Source: Gammaproteobacteria bacterium (GTDB taxonomy: Bacteria > Pseudomonadota > Gammaproteobacteria > Magnimaribacterales > AG-339-G14). Taken from it: DNA of 14,921 bases. The notes under the pieces are model-generated. The model saw only the letters and a list, made by a program, of their open reading frames with translations. It had not been told where the DNA came from and did no database searches. The stretch spans positions 2,866 through 17,786 of the forward strand of contig NZFZ01000035.1 in the NCBI GenBank assembly GCA_002689405.1. The letters are read 5' to 3'. A program made the position numbers and the translations under genes. This document shows positions 7,627-14,921 of the stretch, piece by piece. How positions within the stretch are numbered: position 1 is the stretch's first letter; each line of letters begins with the position of its first letter.

Positions 7627-10413
7627 ATGAAAAATTTTTTACTGTTTTTTTTAATTTTTTCTTTTTTTGGAACTTTATTTGGAGAAGTTACTGAGGATAT
7701 TTACGTAACTGGTAGTTCAATTAAGAAATCTTCATTAAAGGTTGCCAATCCAATATCTTCGTTTGATTTAGATGATATTAAAAATAGAGGGGCTCTTCAT
7801 ATTGAAAACTTTCTTAGTTTTTTACCTCAAATAAATCCAAGTAACTCATCTTTTCACTCTAATAAAGCAACTGGGACAGCATCTGTGAGTTTAAGAGGTC
7901 TAGGAGGCACCAGGACCTTAGTTCTTTTGAATGGAAAAAGACTTTCTCCTGGAACTCCAATGAATGGTACAGCAGAGCAAGATTTAAGCCAAATTCCTTT
8001 CTCGTTGATTAAGAAAGTTGATGTTCTTACAGGAGGCAAGTCAACGATTTATGGTTCTGACGCAATAGGTGGAGTAATTAATTTTCAATTGGATAGAAAA
8101 TTTTCTGGCATAGATATCTCATACCAACATTCTTTTTATAACCATCAAAATGATGATGATAATTTGAGAGCTCTGCATATTTCTAACAATTATGATTTGT
8201 CTCCTAAATCTGTTTCCGATGGTCATAAAAATGCTATACAAATTTCTTTAGGATATGAAATTTTTCAAGATATTCACCTTACCTCTTTCTTAAATTATAG
8301 GTCTGTTGATGAAGTCACTTGGTCTCAAAGAGACATAAGCGTCTGTGCTTTGAGTGGAAATGATACTTGTAGGGGCTCAAGTACATCGCCCGAGGGTAAA
8401 TTTAGTGAAAATAGAGTTGGGGGAAAAAACTTTTACGTTCAAAACGATACCTTTGTTGAAGGCACAACTCGATATAATTTTGCGTCAAAAAACCACTTAC
8501 TTAGACCCGATGAAAAAAATGATATAGGAATTTTACTGACTTTTGAAAATCTTAAGAATCATATTTTTAATTTAGATTACTTTAAGACATCTCACAAAAC
8601 TATTGGTCAGTTAGATTATTCTGGAGTTTTTCGACTCTCTGTTGATCTTCCATGTAACAATCCTTTTTTATCAAATCAACAATTTAATACAATTTGTACA
8701 AATAACGGCTTGTCGTTATCAGATACTGCTCCTCTGTATATCAGCAGAAGAAATATTGAAGGCAATCCAAGAAGACAGAGCTTTAAGCATTCCACGGATA
8801 GGGCGGTCTTCGATGTCGAAGGTAAAATTAACAATGATTGGTTTTACAATTTTAGTCTTCAAAGTTCAAGAACAACTGTTGATTTTACTTACTTCAACGA
8901 TATTTCTAAATCTAGAGCAAAAAATGCACTAAATGCAAGAGGATCGACGTCCAATCCTGCTTGTGTATCAGGCGGCAACTGTAAACCTTGGAATATTTTT
9001 AGAATAACAAACGGTAATGTACAGAATTCAGCAGCATTAGGTGTCACTCAAGAAGCTCTAGACTACATATCAACGAATTTGAATGTAGATGCCGAATTGA
9101 CTGAAAATCAGTATAGGTTTGTGACCTCAAAATCTTTTATATTAAAGAATTCAATTTTACCTTCTTTGGATTTAGCCTTAGGTATTGAATATAGAAATTT
9201 AAATTTAAAGAAAAATGCCGAAGATTTCTCTGATGGAGCGGGTCAACAATATCCTCATTCAAGCTTGTATGGAGACCTAGAGGTCAAAGAATTTTTTTCA
9301 GAAATTTATTTGCCTTTAGTGACAGATACTAATTTAAACTTAAGTATTAGGTATTCCGATTATTCATTAGAGGATGATGCTTTGACTTACGACTTAGGAC
9401 TAGTACATCTGTTCAATGATAAACATACACTTAAATTTTCTCAGCAAAAAGCTATTAGGATGCCGGATATTAATGATCTTTATAGTCCTGCAAAAGTACA
9501 ACAAACTTTTCTAGACACTGATCCTTGTTCCGGAGCAAATCCTCAAAAACCTTTTTCTGATTGCTCGAGAACGGGGGTAACTCAATCTTTATACGGAACA
9601 ATTTCAAATACAGAAGATCAAGTAAATTCTCTTGTAGGCGGTAATCTAAATTTACGCCCTGAAACTGCAAATACAAATAGCTTAAGTTACCTTTTTTCTG
9701 ATGAAATTGATTTGGAAATTGATTTTTATTCGATTTCTCTTAAAGATAAAATTGGATCAGCAGATGCTTCATTTATTTTAAATAGATGTTTGGATTCTGG
9801 AGAATCTTATTTTTGTAATCTAATAGAGAGAAATTCAACAACAGGAACTTTTTATGAAGGAACTGGAAAAATTGCTACTCCTCTTTTAAATGTATCTAGT
9901 CAAAAAATTACCGGTTTAGATATAAATATTGTTAAGACGCTTTTTATGGATTTTGGCGAATTAAAAATTAATAATTTTCTTTCTTACTTGCTTAAAAATG
10001 ACATTCAGCTTAGATCATCTCTTCCGATTGAAGATTGTAAAGGTAAGTATGAAAATACCTGTGGACTACCATCACCAAAACTTCAAAATGTATTCAACAT
10101 GGAATTTATTTATAAAATTTTACAATTTGGTACTTCAACAAATCTTACAATCCGTTACATTGATAACGTTGAAGATTCAAATGCAACCAATCCTATTGAT
10201 TTCAGTAGTTTTTATTATTTAGATGCAAATTTTTCAATAAATTTGATTGACGATATAAGTTTTTCTTTTGGTATTAATAATATTTTAGATAAGAATCCTC
10301 CTTTAAACGGAAGATCGATCAATTATGTACCCGGGAACGCAAATACTTACCCATCTTATTATGACCCACTAGGAAGATTTATTTATCTAAATATTTCAAA
10401 GAGAATCTATTGA
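7627..10413 (+). CDS. TonB-dependent outer-membrane receptor, substrate unknown
   Basis: Outer-membrane beta-barrel transporter powered by TonB-ExbBD. The 928-residue product has a signal peptide (about 1-19, K2 then a long Phe/Leu core, cleavage probably near FGE). A TonB-box-like EDIYVTGSS is at 23-31. The plug domain follows, with SVSLRGLGGTRTLVLLNGKR at 86-105 and STIYGSDAIGGVINF at 139-153. The long barrel ends with an aromatic-rich last strand and Tyr928. Twelve cysteines occur as six close pairs (240/248, 343/357, 446/452, 634/646, 721/730, 804/812), probably disulfide-pinned outer loops. No FecA-type N-terminal signalling domain is seen, so it is not a sigma-factor transducer. The stop codon overlaps the oppA start, so it is the first gene of a peptide-uptake operon. 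Peptides as ligand are inference; siderophore or sugar ligands cannot be excluded. Confidence 0.93.
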   Translation: MKNFLLFFLIFSFFGTLFGEVTEDIYVTGSSIKKSSLKVANPISSFDLDDIKNRGALHIENFLSFLPQINPSNSSFHSNKATGTASVSLRGLGGTRTLVLLNGKRLSPGTPMNGTAEQDLSQIPFSLIKKVDVLTGGKSTIYGSDAIGGVINFQLDRKFSGIDISYQHSFYNHQNDDDNLRALHISNNYDLSPKSVSDGHKNAIQISLGYEIFQDIHLTSFLNYRSVDEVTWSQRDISVCALSGNDTCRGSSTSPEGKFSENRVGGKNFYVQNDTFVEGTTRYNFASKNHLLRPDEKNDIGILLTFENLKNHIFNLDYFKTSHKTIGQLDYSGVFRLSVDLPCNNPFLSNQQFNTICTNNGLSLSDTAPLYISRRNIEGNPRRQSFKHSTDRAVFDVEGKINNDWFYNFSLQSSRTTVDFTYFNDISKSRAKNALNARGSTSNPACVSGGNCKPWNIFRITNGNVQNSAALGVTQEALDYISTNLNVDAELTENQYRFVTSKSFILKNSILPSLDLALGIEYRNLNLKKNAEDFSDGAGQQYPHSSLYGDLEVKEFFSEIYLPLVTDTNLNLSIRYSDYSLEDDALTYDLGLVHLFNDKHTLKFSQQKAIRMPDINDLYSPAKVQQTFLDTDPCSGANPQKPFSDCSRTGVTQSLYGTISNTEDQVNSLVGGNLNLRPETANTNSLSYLFSDEIDLEIDFYSISLKDKIGSADASFILNRCLDSGESYFCNLIERNSTTGTFYEGTGKIATPLLNVSSQKITGLDINIVKTLFMDFGELKINNFLSYLLKNDIQLRSSLPIEDCKGKYENTCGLPSPKLQNVFNMEFIYKILQFGTSTNLTIRYIDNVEDSNATNPIDFSSFYYLDANFSINLIDDISFSFGINNILDKNPPLNGRSINYVPGNANTYPSYYDPLGRFIYLNISKRIY

Positions 10414-12005
10414 TGCATTGGTTAATAATATTTTTGGTCTTTCTTGCTAGTTGCTCAGGAAACACTGATCAGAAATCAAAAGTTGATCTTTATTCAGAGC
10501 AAGGAATTTTACTTCTTGGAAATGGTACAGAACCTTCTGGAATAGATCCTCATATTGTTACAGGAGTTCCAGAACATAAAATACTATTAGCTCTTTTGGA
10601 AGGACTAGTTATTTTTAATCCACAAAACAACGGAGTTCTTCCTGGAGTAGCATCAGAGTGGATGATAAGTGAGGATGGCTTAACTTATACTTTTATTTTT
10701 AATCCGGAGGCCAAATGGACAAATGGTGAATCAGTGAAACCTGAACATTTTGTTTATTCTTGGAAAAGAATTCTTTCACCAGAACTAGGAGCGCAGTATG
10801 CAGACATGCTGTATGTCATCAAAAATGCTGAAAGCTTTCATAAAGGTCAAACTAAAGATTTTTCTAAGGTTGGAGTTTCTGTCTTTGAAAATAATCTAGT
10901 GGTTACATTGGAAAATCCAACGCCTTATTTTTTAAATATTTTAACTCATTATTCGACGTGGCCAGTTCATCCTGAGACTGTTGAAAAATTTGGCGGTATG
11001 ACTAGTAGAAATAATAAATGGACTAGGGTAAATAATTTTATCGGTAATGGTCCTTTTAAATTAGATTCATGGGAAATAAATAAATCTCTTAAAGTATCAA
11101 GAAATGATCTTTATTGGGGTAACGATTCAAATCAAATTAATGGCATAGAATTTCTTCCTATCGATAATGAATTAACTCAAGATCGTTTATTTAGATCTGG
11201 TGGAATTCATTTAGCAAATACTGTTCCAACAGAAAAAATATTTAGATATAGAGAAGAAAGACCAAAGGAATTAGTTGAACATAATTATTTTGGAACTTAT
11301 TACTACAGAATCAATACAAATAAATACCCATTGAATGATGTTAATTTCAGAAGGGCATTATCATTATCCATAGATCGTGACTTGATTGTGAAGAGTATTT
11401 TAAAGGGCAATCAAAAAGTATCTTATTCTTTCACCCCTCCAGATAAAAATAGCTATAACCCAAATACCAATTTGGAATTTAACCCAGCTAAGGCAAAACA
11501 ACTTCTTAAAGATACTGGATATGACGTAAATAACTCACCTCTTGAGGTCCTTTATAATACCTCTGAAGGGCACCAAAAAATCGCTCAGGCAATTCAAGAA
11601 ATGTGGAAAAAACATTTGGGATTGAATGTGGTCCTGACCAATGTAGATTGGAAAGTTTATTTAGCAAGAGAAACTCAAGGAGAATTTGATATTTCTAGAG
11701 CTGGTTGGATTGGGGATTATCCTGACCCGTTTACATTTCTTGATATGATGGTTACAGATAGAGGAAACAATAAAACTGGCTGGAGCAATTCTGCATATGA
11801 TGAGATTTTGAATAATGCCGCTTCAAAAATTTCAACAAAACAGAGATATGAATTATATGAAAAAGCAGAAAAAATACTAATAGATGAACTGCCAGTCATT
11901 CCTTTATATACTTACACCAGAACTTATCTTCTAAGTGAAAGGGTTAAAAATTGGCAGAACAATATTTTAGACACAAACCCATATCAATTTCTAAGTTTGG
12001 AATAA
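10413..12005 (+). CDS. oppA: OppA-like peptide-binding lipoprotein of an ABC transporter (SBP family 5)
   Basis: Binding component that captures oligopeptides for the OppBC channel. The product is 530 residues. It begins with a short hydrophobic leader and the lipobox LASC, placing the lipidated cysteine at 14, followed by Ser at +2. The family-5 signature region ASEWMISEDGLTYTF starts near 80, with WTNGESVKPEHFVYSWKR around 102-119. The later block YYYRINTNKYPLNDVNFRRA (297-316) and IDRDLIV match E. coli OppA closely. Asp435 in GDYPDP aligns with the E. coli aspartate that binds the peptide amino terminus. ATG 10413 overlaps the receptor TGA by one base, with AAGAGA at 10399-10404 as ribosome site. 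An in-frame TTG at 10410 is possible but less likely. Gram-negative OppA is usually soluble, so lipidation is notable. Confidence 0.92.
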   Translation: MHWLIIFLVFLASCSGNTDQKSKVDLYSEQGILLLGNGTEPSGIDPHIVTGVPEHKILLALLEGLVIFNPQNNGVLPGVASEWMISEDGLTYTFIFNPEAKWTNGESVKPEHFVYSWKRILSPELGAQYADMLYVIKNAESFHKGQTKDFSKVGVSVFENNLVVTLENPTPYFLNILTHYSTWPVHPETVEKFGGMTSRNNKWTRVNNFIGNGPFKLDSWEINKSLKVSRNDLYWGNDSNQINGIEFLPIDNELTQDRLFRSGGIHLANTVPTEKIFRYREERPKELVEHNYFGTYYYRINTNKYPLNDVNFRRALSLSIDRDLIVKSILKGNQKVSYSFTPPDKNSYNPNTNLEFNPAKAKQLLKDTGYDVNNSPLEVLYNTSEGHQKIAQAIQEMWKKHLGLNVVLTNVDWKVYLARETQGEFDISRAGWIGDYPDPFTFLDMMVTDRGNNKTGWSNSAYDEILNNAASKISTKQRYELYEKAEKILIDELPVIPLYTYTRTYLLSERVKNWQNNILDTNPYQFLSLE

Positions 12006-12009
12006 TATT

Positions 12010-12942
12010 TTGATTCAATTAATCTTAAAAAGATTATTCACTTACATCCCTGTTTTATTAGTTGTAGTCATTATTACTTTCTTAATGATCCATGCTGCGC
12101 CAGGAGGGCCCTTTGATGCAGAAAGGGTAGCATCACCTGAAATAATTGAAAAATTAAATGAAGCATACAATTTAGACAAACCTATTCACGTTCAAATCTA
12201 CAATTATTTATTTAATGCCATTCAAGGAGATTTTGGACCGTCTTTTAAATATCCAGGCAGAACAGTAACCGAACTTATTATGTCAGGCTTACCGACAACT
12301 ATAGAATTGGCAATTTACTCAATTCTTTTTGCGATTTTTTTAGGAGTGATTTCTGGTCTAGTGGCTTCTCTAAATCCAGGAAAAATTTTAGATATAGTGC
12401 CGATGTCTATTTCGTTACTGGGTATTTGCATTCCTTCAATAATTTTAGGACCTGTACTGGTTCTAATATTTGGAATTTGGTATGAAGTTTTACCCGTTTA
12501 TGGATGGGGCGACAATCCTGGCGATAAAATTCTTCCCACAATTACTCTAGGAACTGCTTATGCTGCTATTTTTGCGAGACTTACTCGAGGAGGCATGTTA
12601 GAAATTCTCGGTCAGGATTATATAAGAACTGCAAGGGCAAAGGGTCTTTCTGAGATTAGGATTGTTGTTGTTCATGCTTTAAGAGGTGGAATTTTACCGG
12701 TCATAAGTTTTTTAGGGCCTGCAATTGCTGGACTACTTGCAGGTTCATTTGTAGTTGAAACCATATTCCAAATAAATGGAATAGGTCGTTTTTATGTTCA
12801 AGCAGCTTTCAATAGAGATTACACGATGATCTTAGGAACTTCTATTTTATTTACTTTTATGACTTTAACTTTTGTGTTGATCTCAGATATTGTAGCTTCC
12901 TTTTTAAACCCGACTTTGAGAGATTCAGGCGGTCTTGAATAG
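12010..12942 (+). CDS. oppB: Oligopeptide ABC transporter permease OppB
   Basis: Inner-membrane channel subunit that pairs with OppC. The 310-residue product (E. coli OppB has 306) starts MIQLILKRLFTYIPVLLVVV, a basic end leading into membrane segment 1. APGGPFDAERV at 30-40 and GDFGPSFKYPGRTV at 73-86 are nearly the E. coli OppB sequences. The EAA motif that contacts the ATPase is at about 203-230 (DYIRTARAKGLSE), and five further membrane segments are visible. The start is TTG, four bases after the oppA stop, with a weak GGA (11999-12001). No upstream ATG is available and the family alignment begins here. OppB-like length and motifs argue against the longer YejB type. No oppD or oppF follows. 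Confidence 0.94.
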   Translation: MIQLILKRLFTYIPVLLVVVIITFLMIHAAPGGPFDAERVASPEIIEKLNEAYNLDKPIHVQIYNYLFNAIQGDFGPSFKYPGRTVTELIMSGLPTTIELAIYSILFAIFLGVISGLVASLNPGKILDIVPMSISLLGICIPSIILGPVLVLIFGIWYEVLPVYGWGDNPGDKILPTITLGTAYAAIFARLTRGGMLEILGQDYIRTARAKGLSEIRIVVVHALRGGILPVISFLGPAIAGLLAGSFVVETIFQINGIGRFYVQAAFNRDYTMILGTSILFTFMTLTFVLISDIVASFLNPTLRDSGGLE

Positions 12943-13788
12943 ATGTGGTTAGAATTATTTCAAGAGATCAAACAAAGAAAAATTCTTTTGATTTCTCTTT
13001 TGTATACCTTATTTCTTATATGTATTGCTCTCGTCGCACCTATAATTTCTCCTTATGAAGTATCCGAGCAGAATTTATCTCTAGGAGCTTCTGCTCCATC
13101 CTTGCAGTACATTTTAGGAACCGATGTTCTTGGCAGAGATCTTTTTTCAAGAATACTTTACGGAAGTAGAATATCTTTACTGGTTGGGTTTTTAGCTACT
13201 TTCGTAGCAATAACTATTGGCCTTTCGTATGGAGCAGTGTCTGGCTATTTTGGGGGAAAAATAGACTCATTGATGATGAGGGTGGTAGATATATTGGATG
13301 GGTTGCCTTTTGTTATTTTTATAATTCTCATTCTCGTAATTTTTGGTAGAGACATTTATTTTTTATTTATTTCAATTGGAGCTTTTGGTTGGCTTTCTAT
13401 GGCAAGAATTGTCCGCTTGCAAGTTTTGGGTTTAAGAAAAAAAGAGTTTGTAATATCTGCACAAATTATGGGTGCCAGCTCTTTTAGAATCTTATTCAGA
13501 CATATCATTCCAAATGTTTTGGGTACGGTGATAATTTATTCAACCCTACTGGTACCTCAATTTATGCTTTTAGAAGCTTTTTTAAGTTTTTTAGGCTTGG
13601 GAGTTCAACCACCTGATAGTTCTTGGGGGATATTGATTAGAGAGGGAGCTAATACTATGGAAGAGTATTGGTGGTTACTCATTTTTCCAGCTTTTTTATT
13701 TTCTCTAACCTTATTTGCTTTGAATTTCTTAGGCGATGGTTTAAGAGATATTTTAGATCCAAGGGATACTCAGAAATTAGAAAATTAA
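12943..13788 (+). CDS. oppC: Oligopeptide ABC transporter permease OppC
   Basis: Second channel subunit. The 281-residue product begins immediately after the oppB stop with no spacer, so translation is coupled. A cytosolic N-terminus and membrane segment 1 (about 13-33) are followed by the family landmark LGTDVLGRDLFSRILYGSR at 58-76. Five more membrane segments follow, with the EAA motif at about 167-190 (KEFVISAQIMGASSFRILF). LSFLGLGVQPPDSSWG at 214-229 is characteristic of OppC/DppC. The length is slightly under E. coli OppC (302), mostly at the N-terminus. It is the last gene of the receptor-oppABC unit; its stop overlaps the convergent mltD gene by four bases with no terminator hairpin between. 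The missing ATPases must be supplied from elsewhere. Confidence 0.94.
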   Translation: MWLELFQEIKQRKILLISLLYTLFLICIALVAPIISPYEVSEQNLSLGASAPSLQYILGTDVLGRDLFSRILYGSRISLLVGFLATFVAITIGLSYGAVSGYFGGKIDSLMMRVVDILDGLPFVIFIILILVIFGRDIYFLFISIGAFGWLSMARIVRLQVLGLRKKEFVISAQIMGASSFRILFRHIIPNVLGTVIIYSTLLVPQFMLLEAFLSFLGLGVQPPDSSWGILIREGANTMEEYWWLLIFPAFLFSLTLFALNFLGDGLRDILDPRDTQKLEN

Positions 13789-14921
13789 TTAATTTCAGAA
13801 AGTTTCAATTCAATTATTTGACCAGGATAAATTAAGGTTTCATCTGGAATATCATTCCACTTCAATATCCATTCTTTCGGGATACCAAACTTATTAGATA
13901 TTTTAATGATGCTATCACCTTTTTTTACAGGATAGGCAATATCATTTTTTGGAACAGGTTTTGGCTTAATCTCTTTAAAATATTTTGGATAAATCAGTAT
14001 TTTAGTATCTGTGAGAAGAAACTTTTCTGGATTTAGATCATTCCAGATTGATAAGTCTCTTATGGTTACATTAAATTTCTTAGCAATAGACCACATACTA
14101 TCACCAGCTTTCACATAATAAATATCAGGCTTGTTGAGATAATCTTTGATCCAACTAGGACCTCTTGGAACAATCAATTCCTCATTTTCATAAATGGTAT
14201 CGTCTTTAAAACCATTAATTTCTTTTAACAGAGCAAAATCAATAAGATATTTTTTTGCAATAGAAGTTAATGTATCTCCTTTTTTAACTAAATACTTATC
14301 CCACTGAACCAACTCAGATGGATCAGTATTATCTAGGATGACTTGAAATCTATCAGCAATACCTACAGGCAAAAGAATATGAAACGGACCATTTGGATCC
14401 GTTGCCCACTGATTGAAGCCAGGATTTAGCTCATAAATTACTTCTAGTTTCAAACCAGAGATATTGGCTACTTGCATTAGATCTACTTGAGAAGGCAGAG
14501 TAACCAACTGAAAGTAAGGCCTATTTGGTAAATTTGGAATAACAACACTAAATTTTTCTGGACTTTTAATGACTTCAAGCAGAGCTAAAAGTTTTGGAAC
14601 ATAAGCTTTCGTCTCTCTCGGGAGATTTAATGACCAAAAATCTGTTGGTAATCCTTTAACTTTATTTTTTTTAATTTCTTTTAAAATTCTATTGGGACCA
14701 GCATTGTAAGCTGCAATAGCAAGTAACCAGTCATCATATTTATTATAAAGTTTGGTTAGATAATTAAATGCAGCATCCGTCGAAGCAACAATGTCTCTTC
14801 TTCCATCGTACCACCAATTTTTTTTAAGTTTTTGTTCGCGAGCGGTACTGAGGATGAATTGCCAGATTCCTGATGCTCCGGTAGAAGATTGTGCGTAAGG
14901 ATCAAATTGGCTCTCGATAAA
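13785..14921 (-). CDS. mltD: Membrane-bound lytic murein transglycosylase D, N-terminus beyond window (partial)
   Basis: Cleaves the MurNAc-GlcNAc bond of peptidoglycan non-hydrolytically; normally an outer-membrane lipoprotein. The minus-strand frame is open from the window edge to TAA at 13785-13787, giving the last 378 residues. No true start is present: the codon at 14505-14507 is TTG and the homology continues upstream of it. The fragment opens at the catalytic site (FIESQFDP, Glu being residue 3). It continues with TGASGIWQF, NWWYDGRRDIVAST, AIAAYNAGPNR and PTDFWSLNLPRETKAYVPK, all standard MltD blocks. Three LysM peptidoglycan-binding repeats follow at about 210-252, 268-312 and 330-374 of the fragment (VKKGDT, VKAGDS, VKKGDS); E. 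coli MltD has two. It converges on oppC with a four-base overlap. Position after a peptide ABC transporter resembles Pseudomonas. Confidence 0.95.
   Translation of the reverse strand, partial: FIESQFDPYAQSSTGASGIWQFILSTAREQKLKKNWWYDGRRDIVASTDAAFNYLTKLYNKYDDWLLAIAAYNAGPNRILKEIKKNKVKGLPTDFWSLNLPRETKAYVPKLLALLEVIKSPEKFSVVIPNLPNRPYFQLVTLPSQVDLMQVANISGLKLEVIYELNPGFNQWATDPNGPFHILLPVGIADRFQVILDNTDPSELVQWDKYLVKKGDTLTSIAKKYLIDFALLKEINGFKDDTIYENEELIVPRGPSWIKDYLNKPDIYYVKAGDSMWSIAKKFNVTIRDLSIWNDLNPEKFLLTDTKILIYPKYFKEIKPKPVPKNDIAYPVKKGDSIIKISNKFGIPKEWILKWNDIPDETLIYPGQIIELKLSEIN

Noticed and set aside
8642..8932. 96-codon + strand open frame inside the receptor gene.
   Set aside because: It overlaps a clearly coding receptor frame including two conserved cysteine-pair regions, and its composition is typical of a frame-shifted shadow.
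10410..10412. TTG as the oppA start, one codon upstream of ATG.
   Set aside because: The ATG at 10413 gives the classic TGATG overlap and a better distance to AAGAGA.
13773..13796. GAAATTA...TAATTTC inverted repeat at the oppC/mltD junction.
   Set aside because: It is AT-only apart from one pair, has no T tract and lies within both coding ends; probably chance.
13785..14507. A complete 240-residue LysM protein starting at TTG 14505-14507.
   Set aside because: The same frame continues upstream to the window edge with clear MltD transglycosylase motifs, so this is the end of a longer partial gene.

Overview
The window is AT-rich, densely packed bacterial DNA (roughly two thirds A+T by eye, not computed). 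It carries twelve protein-coding genes, two of them cut by the window edges. The first six genes, in the order tig-clpP-clpX-lon-hupB-ppiD, form a classic gammaproteobacterial protein-quality-control block, and their proteins align residue for residue with the enterobacterial and pseudomonad versions. The low GC, very short spacers, overlapping genes and a large TonB-dependent receptor suggest a streamlined marine gammaproteobacterium of the SAR86 kind. That taxonomic guess is inference; no rRNA gene is present to confirm it.

Layout: 1-4517 holds the 3' end of trigger factor, then ClpP, ClpX and Lon, all on the + strand and almost touching. At 4518-4630 lies a promoter-rich gap with two perfect TTGACA boxes and a GTG-started HU gene (4631-4900). 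HU ends in a strong intrinsic terminator (4912-4950). PpiD (4961-6760) starts just after the terminator and meets fabI (minus strand, 6753-7547) tail to tail with an 8-base overlap. A 79-base divergent region separates fabI from a four-gene + strand operon (7627-13788): a TonB-dependent outer-membrane receptor, a lipoprotein OppA-like peptide-binding protein, OppB and OppC. The receptor stop codon overlaps the oppA start, oppB starts four bases after oppA, and oppC abuts oppB. At 13785-14921 a minus-strand MltD-type lytic transglycosylase converges on oppC with a 4-base overlap and runs off the right edge.

How the genes work together: the left half handles folding and turnover of cytosolic proteins (Tig, ClpXP, Lon), the nucleoid (HU) and periplasmic folding at the inner membrane (PpiD). 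FabI completes fatty-acid elongation cycles. The right half reads as one uptake path: receptor across the outer membrane, lipidated binding protein in the periplasm, then the OppBC channel across the inner membrane. The OppD/OppF ATPases are not in the window. From memory, Pseudomonas aeruginosa has the same tig...fabI - peptide ABC transporter - mltD order, so the slot between fabI and mltD appears to be an ancestral peptide-transporter position that has been remodelled here by adding a receptor and lacking ATPase genes. This receptor-plus-OppABC operon is the most interesting part of the window. The individual families are all known, and I do not see a wholly new enzyme system.

There are no tRNA, rRNA, CRISPR or insertion-sequence features that I can support, and no gene-free stretch longer than about 115 bases.
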